The position numbers were made by a program, and so were the translations under genes. The notes below the pieces were generated by a model. That model was not told the origin of the DNA, did no database searches, and worked only from the letters and a program-made list of their open reading frames with translations. Of a DNA stretch of 37,838 bases, positions 6,958 through 15,100 are shown in pieces. The stretch is from a virus, in the IMG/VR virus record IMGVR_UViG_3300027747_000613, positions 1 to 37,838 of that record. One strand, given 5' to 3'. Each line of letters begins with the position of its first letter. Position 1 is the first letter of the stretch.

Positions 6958-7688
6958 AAAAACGCACAAATGAAGAGTATGTAGAACTACTAAAGCTTTC
7001 CAATAAGTTTAAATCCCTACAAGAATATCAAACAGCTACAAAACCGATTCTGCACAAATGTTTAAAGTGTAAATATGAGTGGTCTGTTAGACCACAACAG
7101 CTTCTAAGACCTAATAGTGGCTGCCCATCTTGTACTAGTTGGAAAAATAGTCAAGCTAAGGTTAATGAAGTATTAAATAGTGCTGGATTAGAAGCTTTAA
7201 CTATATATACTGGCTCTTTAGACCCAATCACGTTAAAACATTTAAAGTGTGGTAATGTATGGACTACAAAGTATAGTTATATTCAACAAGGGTCAGGTTG
7301 TCCTTCCTGTAATATTGGATTTGGATATAAATCTAAAGATAATCTACCTGAAGTAGCCTTTCTATACGTATTAAATATAATCACATACGATAGTGAGCAT
7401 TTCTTAAAAGTAGGAATTACTAGTCAGCAGTTAAATAAACGAATTAACAGCATTTCTTCGGAAATAGGTGAACATCTACTTTTGATAAAACCTATTTTAG
7501 TAGTTAAAGGCTCTGGTGAAAATATCTTAAAACTTGAGAAAAGTATACACGCCAATAAAGACATAGTCCAATTTCTATCTAAACATAAGTTTGATGGATA
7601 CACAGAGACTAAAAGATTTGAACATAAGAGTACAATAGAAAATATAATAAAAGGAGATAATAATGTCGAAGTCATTCTCACGTCCTGA
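6954..7688 (+). CDS. GIY-YIG endonuclease with N-terminal zinc-finger repeats
   Basis: This 244-residue protein (ATG 6954, overlapping the previous stop as ATGA) is a second, differently built homing-type endonuclease. The N-terminal half holds two related finger repeats. The first has Cys36, Cys39, Cys57 and Cys60. The second has Cys99, Cys116 and Cys119, with a histidine at 96 as a possible fourth ligand. Each repeat ends in a GCPSC block, a pattern seen in DNA-binding zinc ribbons of phage endonucleases. The C-terminal half carries a GIY-YIG domain: FLYVLNI (136-142), FLKVGIT (150-156), Arg163 and a later glutamate in LKLEKSI. A longer upstream reading from 6873 is possible but lies within the resolvase gene and lacks support. 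It overlaps the downstream exonuclease gene by 26 bases and has its own promoter. Confidence 0.78.
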   Translation: MKKRTNEEYVELLKLSNKFKSLQEYQTATKPILHKCLKCKYEWSVRPQQLLRPNSGCPSCTSWKNSQAKVNEVLNSAGLEALTIYTGSLDPITLKHLKCGNVWTTKYSYIQQGSGCPSCNIGFGYKSKDNLPEVAFLYVLNIITYDSEHFLKVGITSQQLNKRINSISSEIGEHLLLIKPILVVKGSGENILKLEKSIHANKDIVQFLSKHKFDGYTETKRFEHKSTIENIIKGDNNVEVILTS

Positions 7689-8502
7689 TAATAGGAAGCC
7701 AGAGAACCTACTGATTGTAGACACAATGAATTATGCCTTTAGATTTAAACATACTGGGTCAACAAAATTTGCCCAAGATTTTTTAGGGCAAATTCTATCA
7801 TTGGCCGCATCTTATGATGCTGGGACCATTATTGCCGCCGCAGATTGGGGTGGGTCCACTTATCGCAAGGAAATCTATCCCGATTATAAGGCAAATCGTA
7901 AGGAGCTTGTAGAAAAGCAAACTCCAGAAGAGAAAGAACAATCTCGTCAGTTTTTCAATGAGTACGAACGTACTCTAGAAGTTTTAGACGAACACAAAGA
8001 CATTAAAGTCTTTAGGTACAAAGGAGTAGAGGCCGATGACATTGCAGCGTATATTTGCTCGCGTTTACATGACTATGGCTTTAATCAAGCTTGGCTTATC
8101 AGTTCTGATCGTGACTGGGATCTTCTTATTAACGAGTATGTTTCTCGTTTTTCTTATGTTACTCGAAAAGAGCACACGCTTGACACGTGGGACTATCCGG
8201 TTACTCCAGAACAGTACATTTCTTACAAAGTACTTACGGGCGACTCTGGAGATAATATTCCTGGTATTCCTGGTGTTGGCCCTAAGCGTGCCGCAGCTCT
8301 TATCGAGCAGTATGGTAGTGCTCTGGATATTCACGACGCTCTGCCTCTGCCTGGGAAGCAAAAATTTATACAAGCACTAAATGAAAGTGCTGGATTAATA
8401 CCACTAAACTACGAACTAATGGATCTAGTAAGTTTCTGTCAAGAAGCTATTGGGTACGATAATGTTCAAGATATAGGCCGTCGATTGGCTTTTGGAGAAT
8501 AA
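7663..8502 (+). CDS. FEN-like 5'-3' exonuclease (T4 RNase H / T5 D15 type)
   Basis: This 279-residue protein removes RNA primers and 5' flaps on the lagging strand. Metal ligands of the PIN-like FEN fold are all present: Asp20 (VDTMN), Asp61 (ADWGG), Glu123, Asp125 and Asp126 (VEADD), Asp149, Asp151 and Asp153 (SDRDWD), and Asp194 and Asp197 (GDSGDN). A helix-hairpin-helix of the FEN type (GIPGVGPKRA, 201-210) follows. The segment YPDYKANR (72-79) is the usual helical-arch sequence. The length matches T4 RNase H and T5 D15 (about 290-305). AAGGAG sits well upstream of ATG 7663 inside the endonuclease gene. Function is clear at family level; whether it favours RNA-DNA primers or flaps cannot be told. 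Confidence 0.9.
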   Translation: MSKSFSRPDNRKPENLLIVDTMNYAFRFKHTGSTKFAQDFLGQILSLAASYDAGTIIAAADWGGSTYRKEIYPDYKANRKELVEKQTPEEKEQSRQFFNEYERTLEVLDEHKDIKVFRYKGVEADDIAAYICSRLHDYGFNQAWLISSDRDWDLLINEYVSRFSYVTRKEHTLDTWDYPVTPEQYISYKVLTGDSGDNIPGIPGVGPKRAAALIEQYGSALDIHDALPLPGKQKFIQALNESAGLIPLNYELMDLVSFCQEAIGYDNVQDIGRRLAFGE

Positions 8503-8507
8503 AATAT

Positions 8508-10472
8508 ATGGTAAGCACACGCGCACAGATTATAACACGACGTACATACAACAGGCCTAAGAATGAGGCTGGGACCGAGTTTGAAACTTGGGCTGAAACA
8601 GTAGCCCGAGTTATTGACCACCAAGAGTGGCTTTGGACCCGAGCAGTAAATGGGCGAGAGCTTACAGATGTAGAATACGCAGAACTCTATGATCTAGAAC
8701 GACTTATGCTTGAGCGTAAAATTTCAATGTCAGGTCGCACACTATGGCTAGGAGGTACTACTGTTGCCAAGCATCGTGAGGCAAGTCAATTTAACTGTAG
8801 CTTTACTGAGGTTGAGACTGCATATGACGTAGTTGACTGTCTATGGCTACTACTACAAGGATGTGGAGTAGGATTTAAACCAGTAATTGGAACGCTAAAT
8901 GGTTTTTCAAAACCCATTCAGAATATCGAAGTAGTTCGCAGTGTACGTACAGAGAAGGGTGGCAAGTCATACAATGAAGAATTCTGGGATGATGAGTCCA
9001 AGACATGGACAATCAAAGTTGGTGATAGCGCCGAAGCATGGGCCAAGTCAATTGGAAAGTTACTTGCTGGTAAGTACCCGGCCAGAACACTGGTACTGGA
9101 CTTCTCGGAACTACGTCCTGCAGGGGAACGACTAAAGGGTTACGGCTGGATTAGCAGTGGTGATCGTGCTATCTCTAAAGCATATGTAGCTATTGCAAAG
9201 ATTCTAAATGGTCGTGCTGACTCACTACTAACTAGAATGGATATTTTAGATATCGTAAACTGGCTAGGAACAATTCTTAGTTCACGTCGTTCTGCCGAGA
9301 TCGCACTCTTTGAGTATGGTCAGCCAGAGTGGGAGGAGTTTGCTATAGCGAAGAAGGATTTCTGGCTTTACGATAATGAGCATCGCACACAGTCAAATAA
9401 CAGTCTAGTTTTTAATGATAAGCCAACATATGCCGAACTAGCAAGTATCTTCCAGCTAATGCAGGATGCTGGTGGTTCAGAGCCGGGCTTTATTAATGCT
9501 GTTGAAGCTCGTCGTCGTGCACCTTGGTTTAAGGGATGCAATCCTTGTGTGGAGATTCTACTAGGAAATAAAAGCTTCTGCAACCTAACTGAGATTGACA
9601 TTGGAAAGTTTAAGGGAGATACAGCTGGACTACACTACGCTGTTCGACTCGCAGCAAGAGCTAATTACCGCCAAACTTGTGTCAACCTTAGAGACGGAAT
9701 TCTACAAGAAGCTTGGCATCTTAATAACTACTTCCTCAGACTTTGTGGTGTTGGTCTCACCGGTATCGCAAAGCGTCCCGATATGGACTCATATGCATAT
9801 GAGTACTTAAGCCGTACTGCTACAGCTAGTGCTGTTTCAATGGCTGAAGAGTTTGGTCTTCCTTACCCAAAGAACGTTACTTGTGTTAAGCCAAGTGGAA
9901 CTCTTTCGAAGATCATGGATACCACTGAGGGCGTGCATAAGCCACTAGGTAAGTACCTTTTCAACAATGTTACATTTAGCAAATATGACCCTATCATTGA
10001 TAAGCTTCGTGCAGCTAACTATAAAGTTGTGAATCATCCTACGGATGACGACGGTGTACTAGTAACATTTCCAGTAGCGTATGAAGATGTTCCATTTGAT
10101 AACTTCAATGGAATGGAGGTAAACTTAGAGTCTGCTATTACGCAGCTTGAGCGTTATAAGCTTCTACAGACTAGCTGGACTCAGCAGAATACTTCTGTAA
10201 CAATTAGCTATGATCCAACAGAAATTGAAGATATTATTAATTGGCTACTAGCTAACTGGGATATCTATGTTGGAGTAAGCTTCTTGTACCGTAATGATCC
10301 AACAAAGACTGCTAAAGATCTTGGTTATCTATATCTTCCACAGGAAGTTATCACTAAAGAAACTCATGATAAGTATGTTGCTACTCTACTTCCAGTAGAC
10401 TTTAACGATACTGAGTCATTTGATGAACTAGACGAACAGGGCTGCTCCATAGGCGCCTGTCCAATTAAGTAA
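8508..10472 (+). CDS. nrdJ: Adenosylcobalamin-dependent ribonucleoside-triphosphate reductase (class II)
   Basis: This 654-residue enzyme makes deoxynucleotides from ribonucleotides using a B12-generated radical, in the cytoplasm. Compared with the Lactobacillus leichmannii monomeric enzyme, the key cysteines are all present with the right spacing. Cys97 (NCSF) and Cys358 (FCNL) are the redox pair. Cys347 in NPC with Glu349 is the radical site, 11 residues before Cys358 as in the model. The C-terminal shuttle pair Cys646 and Cys651 is five apart. Other landmarks are MSGRTLWLGGT (74-84) and KPSGTLSK. It is about 85 residues shorter than the Lactobacillus enzyme. GGAG lies 10 bases upstream of ATG 8508. 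No thioredoxin or glutaredoxin is in the window, so reduction and cobalamin would come from the host or from genes elsewhere. Confidence 0.92.
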   Translation: MVSTRAQIITRRTYNRPKNEAGTEFETWAETVARVIDHQEWLWTRAVNGRELTDVEYAELYDLERLMLERKISMSGRTLWLGGTTVAKHREASQFNCSFTEVETAYDVVDCLWLLLQGCGVGFKPVIGTLNGFSKPIQNIEVVRSVRTEKGGKSYNEEFWDDESKTWTIKVGDSAEAWAKSIGKLLAGKYPARTLVLDFSELRPAGERLKGYGWISSGDRAISKAYVAIAKILNGRADSLLTRMDILDIVNWLGTILSSRRSAEIALFEYGQPEWEEFAIAKKDFWLYDNEHRTQSNNSLVFNDKPTYAELASIFQLMQDAGGSEPGFINAVEARRRAPWFKGCNPCVEILLGNKSFCNLTEIDIGKFKGDTAGLHYAVRLAARANYRQTCVNLRDGILQEAWHLNNYFLRLCGVGLTGIAKRPDMDSYAYEYLSRTATASAVSMAEEFGLPYPKNVTCVKPSGTLSKIMDTTEGVHKPLGKYLFNNVTFSKYDPIIDKLRAANYKVVNHPTDDDGVLVTFPVAYEDVPFDNFNGMEVNLESAITQLERYKLLQTSWTQQNTSVTISYDPTEIEDIINWLLANWDIYVGVSFLYRNDPTKTAKDLGYLYLPQEVITKETHDKYVATLLPVDFNDTESFDELDEQGCSIGACPIK

Positions 10473-10473
10473 A

Positions 10474-10512
10474 GAAAAAGCCCCGCTAGAGCAATCTAGC
10501 GGGGCTATTTTT
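10474..10512. terminator. Bidirectional terminator between the converging arms
   Basis: AGCCCCGCTAGA (10479-10490) and TCTAGCGGGGCT (10495-10506) form a perfect 12-bp GC-rich stem with a 4-base loop. On the + strand ATTTTTAT follows it. On the - strand CTTTTTCTTT follows it. It sits between the stops of nrdJ and the last tail gene, so it can end transcription from both sides. Confidence 0.92.
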
Positions 10513-10660
10513 ATGGTTTAGGTAGTCTATCTTTTATTTCTTTGATAGTAGCTTTCCAAGCGTCATACCCTTGGTGGTATAAAATATCAAGTTGATCTTC
10601 TACACTAGGGTATTCCTCTTGTCTACGTAGTACATAATCAACTTCAATTTTGATTTTCAT
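10511..10660 (-). CDS. Short conserved phage protein at the end of the tail-fibre operon
   Basis: This 49-residue reading frame runs from the ATG whose first base is 10660 to TAA ending at 10511. It contains the pattern YPSVEDQLDILYHQG, followed by AWKATIKEIKDRLPKP. A short protein or domain with YP, a DQLD/LYHxG core and a closing PKP recurs near the ends of tail-fibre operons in many phages, which makes this a real gene despite its size. Its role there is not established; help with fibre folding or attachment is a guess. The ATG overlaps the preceding stop as ATGA, and GGAGG lies 10 bases upstream. The stop lies directly next to the shared terminator. Confidence 0.72.
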   Translation of the reverse strand: MKIKIEVDYVLRRQEEYPSVEDQLDILYHQGYDAWKATIKEIKDRLPKP

Positions 10661-11016
10661 ACTTGAGTTACCTCCACATTTTTTTCTTGATAAGGAAAAC
10701 TTGATAAATATACTTTATAAGTACCTGGTAAGCTGAAACTAAGTTCAGCGCTTCCATCCGTTACTGTATATGAGTTACTATTTGTTATTACTGTAGTAGG
10801 TATCGGAAGATTATCTATTGTGGTTCCTGAGATACGTTCGGAGAACGTTGGTCTTGGTGTTACAGTTTGATTTACTATATAAAATTCTGTATCGTTTACT
10901 GAATCATGCATTATATAATCACTATAATCATCAATTTGTAGTTGTATAATGTTCTCTGGGCAATCTATTAATTTTAAAATTTGTCCTGATAGTTTATCAT
11001 AAACTAAGTATTTCAT
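10657..11016 (-). CDS. Small tail-fibre-associated protein
   Basis: This protein has 119 residues. The first 55 are unusually rich in isoleucine and aspartate and match a common layout of short phage fibre proteins: a strand-rich start, a VNQTVTPRP linker, then a small beta domain. That domain ends in PGTYKVYLSSFPYQEKNVEV, a phrase typical of an immunoglobulin-like or prealbumin-like fold used in phage tip proteins. It lies between the large fibre protein and the 49-residue protein, with a 15-base gap upstream and ATGA downstream. It may cap or accessorise the tail fibre. No enzyme motif, signal or membrane segment is visible. The role is inferred from position. Confidence 0.55.
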   Translation of the reverse strand: MKYLVYDKLSGQILKLIDCPENIIQLQIDDYSDYIMHDSVNDTEFYIVNQTVTPRPTFSERISGTTIDNLPIPTTVITNSNSYTVTDGSAELSFSLPGTYKVYLSSFPYQEKNVEVTQV

Positions 11017-11031
11017 TAACGTTCTTTATCC

Positions 11032-12183
11032 TTATTTCTTAGCTTCTAAAGCAAGTAATGATCTATTGGCAGTTACTGCTCCTGATCCAGTACCTAATGG
11101 AGACACTTTTATTGTGTACGTATATGTTCCTGCGCCCGGAGAGTCAGATAAACTTGAAGAGTTAATTGGCTCTATTGAACCGGCAGTATTAGCCCACACT
11201 CTAGCAGTATATAATAACGTAGTTCCCCTATAAAAATTTATATTAAAAAAAGAACCTATTCCAGTAGTTGTCTTTATTTGTATAGAAAATATTACAAATA
11301 TAGTAGCACCAGTAGTAGTAACACTTAAACTTTGTACTGTAGTTTCTGTAGCATCTGGACAACTTATATTACTAGTCGTAAAAGCGCTACTTGGTACAGT
11401 AACAGCATTATTAGCAATTTGAACCGTATTAACACCACTATCAGAAATTTTTAAACTACCGGACACATCCGCAGATAAAGTCACACCGTCTAATATTAGT
11501 TTTGTTGCAGTAACGGATCCTAGTACTAATAAATTTCCGTCTATAACTTGAGCAACTACTGTCCACGTAGTACCATTCCAATATTTAGTTGCTGCAAAAC
11601 CTGCCGTACTACTGCTTATAGTTACTACATCGAGAGTTACTTTAGTAAAGCCTGCTGTAGTAATTGCAGCATCAGCAGCAGCATCAGTCCAAGAAGTTCC
11701 TGAAGCATAAAAAGCTTTTGATCCTCTAGTACCTGCTATACCGTCTGCTCCCACAATTTTTGACCAAGTATAATCCGCTTGAACTGTAGTTTCATTTGTG
11801 TTTGATTTGTTATATGCTACACCCAACCATTGCCTAGTACCCGCGGAAGTTGTGCTAATATTAGTTATGGTTACACCATTATCAACACTATCACCATATA
11901 CAATCCAAGTAAAATTACCTTGTGACCCAACATACTCCCACCAAGTATTAAATACTACTGGTAAAGTGGGTGGAGCATGTATATTACCTGGGGAAAAGTT
12001 AGCAGTTGCACATCTCCATACTACCCCTTGGTTAATAACTGTGGTACCAACAGTATAACTGCCGGTACTCACATAATCATTAGAATTTTTTATTATTGCA
12101 TTAAAAGTAGTATTCCCAAAGTCAGATAAACTCTTTCCTGGAGTAGCTAATGTAGAAGTAAAATCTGAGTAATATGTAGTCAT
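11032..12183 (-). CDS. Tail fibre / receptor-binding protein candidate
   Basis: This 383-residue protein is threonine, serine and glycine rich, as beta-structured fibres are. It has a mixed strand N-terminal part with WWEYVGSQGNFTW (a small carbohydrate-module-like patch near residues 86-98), a short collagen-like stretch GADGIAGTRG (about 143-152), and a segment similar to the C-terminal part of lambda-type tip proteins (VIDGNLLVLGSVTATKLI, about 213-230). A globular beta-rich C-terminal domain follows. It is encoded directly after the gpJ-like protein with an ATGA overlap, so the two probably form one tip structure. The C-terminal domain is the likely host-contact part, an inference from position and fold type. 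The region from about residue 245 on is the part most likely to vary between relatives. Confidence 0.65.
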   Translation of the reverse strand: MTTYYSDFTSTLATPGKSLSDFGNTTFNAIIKNSNDYVSTGSYTVGTTVINQGVVWRCATANFSPGNIHAPPTLPVVFNTWWEYVGSQGNFTWIVYGDSVDNGVTITNISTTSAGTRQWLGVAYNKSNTNETTVQADYTWSKIVGADGIAGTRGSKAFYASGTSWTDAAADAAITTAGFTKVTLDVVTISSSTAGFAATKYWNGTTWTVVAQVIDGNLLVLGSVTATKLILDGVTLSADVSGSLKISDSGVNTVQIANNAVTVPSSAFTTSNISCPDATETTVQSLSVTTTGATIFVIFSIQIKTTTGIGSFFNINFYRGTTLLYTARVWANTAGSIEPINSSSLSDSPGAGTYTYTIKVSPLGTGSGAVTANRSLLALEAKK

Positions 12184-15100
12184 TGAACAACCTTATATCT
12201 TATCCAATAGTACATAGATGTACTACCTCCTGTGTTTGCATCCGGAACAAATTTATCATTATAACTTTGAGTACCACTTACTGCTAATACAGTATCTGTT
12301 AAAGTAGCAGATGCAAGAGTATTAGTAGCTGACCTCCATATTTCTACATAAGTATTAGACATACTAATATCAGTACCATTGGTCCAAGTTAAAATTATTT
12401 GGTTATATTTATCAGTAGAGACAATTAAAGTACCGGGATTTTTACCTGGTTCATACCCTACTGCTGTACCAGAATTAGTTGTAGCCGATGTAGTTGATCC
12501 TGCTGCTTTACGAATATTAGATAGTGAATAAAAACTGTCATCATATTCTTTAGCAACAATATCTACTAGCCCATCCGGCTGATAATTTACAGATTCAATC
12601 CTGAACTTCTTTCCAGGACTACCCCAATTATATCTAGGGTATAGTACTTGTATAACAGTGCCTGCTAATAGTAGCAGCCCATGATACCTAATAGTCATAC
12701 TAATAGATAAACCAAAGCGTGACTTATTAAGAAAACTATCGGCTAACAATCTAGTATTATAATAATTAGTTATTCCTGCAATAGATAGATTACCTTTCTT
12801 TGGTACGTTTCTATCGGCCTTTAAATAATCAGAGTTAAAGAAACTTACATTTCTTGGCTCAAATTTATTTGCAGGATCAGCAAATGCTGCTGTTAATGAG
12901 TTAAACGCAGACCTTGTACCCTCATCAGAAAGCTGAATTTTACCAATAATATCATCGGTAGTAATAGTTCTAATATCAGTAGTATCAATTATACCAGCGG
13001 CTTCCTCTACATCTAAGTAGTATTTACCTGCTGTGTATCTAAGAATACCGTTGAAATGGTCTAATAAACTATTGATGTTATCAAATAAAGGAACGGAAGT
13101 ATCTAAAGTTAAATTAGTTTGGTTTTTTGTAACATAACGCTGTGCATGTTCGTCCCAACCAGATAGTCTCCAATAGTTGATGTCATCTGCATCATATAAT
13201 GAATAACCAGAGTTTTTATTACCATTTTTCCATGTTTGAATTGGGTTACCATCAGCTACGGCTGCAGGTAAAGTAATTGTAGAAGAAGAACCTGTTGCTC
13301 CACTTACTTTAGTAAGTGTAATAGTAGTTATTAAACTAACTCCAGAACTTCCAGAGGTAGGCTCAGTAGTTATTACTCCAGCAGTAGTTACTGTAAAAAA
13401 CTGATAAGATGAGTTATATATAATATCTCCCACTTTCCAAGACTTCCATGAGTTCCATTTATTAGTAAGTTTACCAATATTATTAGTAAAAGTGGTTAAG
13501 TACTTATTTGATCCATTGGCAAATACAGTAGATGTTGGTCCTGTAGTAGTACCTTGCCAAATTATATTACCACTAACTATATATGTATACTTATCTCCTA
13601 CAGATACTGTAGGAAGAGCAGATGATAATATTGTTATATCTGATCTAGTATCACATTTTCTAGCTGCCTCCATCCAAGATGGAAGATCCATATCTTTATA
13701 AGGGTTTAGTCCTCTACCATATGTTTTTGAGGTTATATAATCAAGTAACTGTACTGCTGGATTAATACTCACTCTTCCATCCGCATATTTAGGATAAATT
13801 CTAACAGCATCTGTAGCTTGTGGTATAAAATCCCAAATAGTATCTATAGTTACAATTCTATTAGTACCATTGTAACCTAAAATTTCAGCTGTTTGTACAA
13901 GACTCTTACCTGTTACAGAGTTATACCTTGTTATTTCTATTAAATAATTTTTATAGTAATCATCTACAGAAGAAGCAGAAGTAGGAAGTTTAACAGTATT
14001 TTTAGAGGCTAATATTACATTAGATAGTGCAGAGGCCTCACTACTATAGTCAGAATAAGTATATCCAGTTGTAATAGTAGTACTTGTAATTGCACTTCCT
14101 ACAAATATAGCGTAAGGAAATAAGTTACCGTTACTAACTGGCGTATAATCATTATTTAAAACCTGAAATTTGGCTGTTGTATTAATAGGGTCATTTTCAA
14201 TTGTTAAACTAGTATTTGTAGTATAATTAATAGCTAGTTTACCCGATGAAGTAGAAAAACTAGTTATATTAGAAGCTATTGTCGCAGCTACAAGTTTTCT
14301 ATTTGCTGAGTCAGAGTACTCTGCGCCAAATATATTATAATTATATGTGAGCATAGTCCACTTGTTACCAGACGTATCTTTCATATAAAAACTTGTTATA
14401 GTTGGTTTACCATTTATGTACCCTAAGTCTGGTGCAGTATCATATATAAATCTAATATTGCTGGTTCCATCTGGGTTCATAAAGGTCCACTTATCAATAA
14501 TCTGTACTGAACTATCTATCTGTGTATTGGTATCAGTTCTCCATAAAGTAACAGTTTCCCCTAAAGTAAAGTTGTCAGCCGATTCAGTTGTTTGTTTGGC
14601 GTCATGTAAATAACTATAATCATAATTATAACAGTCTAATACCTTACCTCTAACAACAAGTTTAATTTCTGGAATTGTTGTATCACCTTCGACTATCTTA
14701 TATGTACCTACTATATAGGCAGTATCAGCTAGCTTATGGTTTGGTCCCCAATACTCTGAAGTATCATTTCCCGTCCAATAATTTTTTTGTACTCTAAAAT
14801 TTTTTGCATATGCCACATCACATAATGCTGTTGATGCTTTCTGTCCAGGCTTTCCTGTGAATACATCGAGAGTAAAATTATGTGGCGTTTTTAATGATAT
14901 AGATTCTCCGTCTATAATCCCATAAGTACTAGCAGTAGATAATGTAGAAGGCGCAAGATACGTATTCGAAAACCACTCACTTATATAATTAAAGTTATAT
15001 TTATTAAGTGAAATTCCCTCGCCAGTACCAGTATAAAAAGCCCTAGGTAAATTACTAATGGAAGAAGACCCTTTTAGTACTTCACCGCCGTCAGATCGGC

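Noticed and set aside
8036-8380. Overlapping + and - frames inside the 5'-3' exonuclease gene
   Set aside because: Both lie wholly within a gene with complete catalytic motifs, and neither has a recognisable domain.
9592-9625. TTGACA with a GATACA 17 bases later inside nrdJ
   Set aside because: The -10 matches only three of six positions, and the position is inside a conserved coding region.
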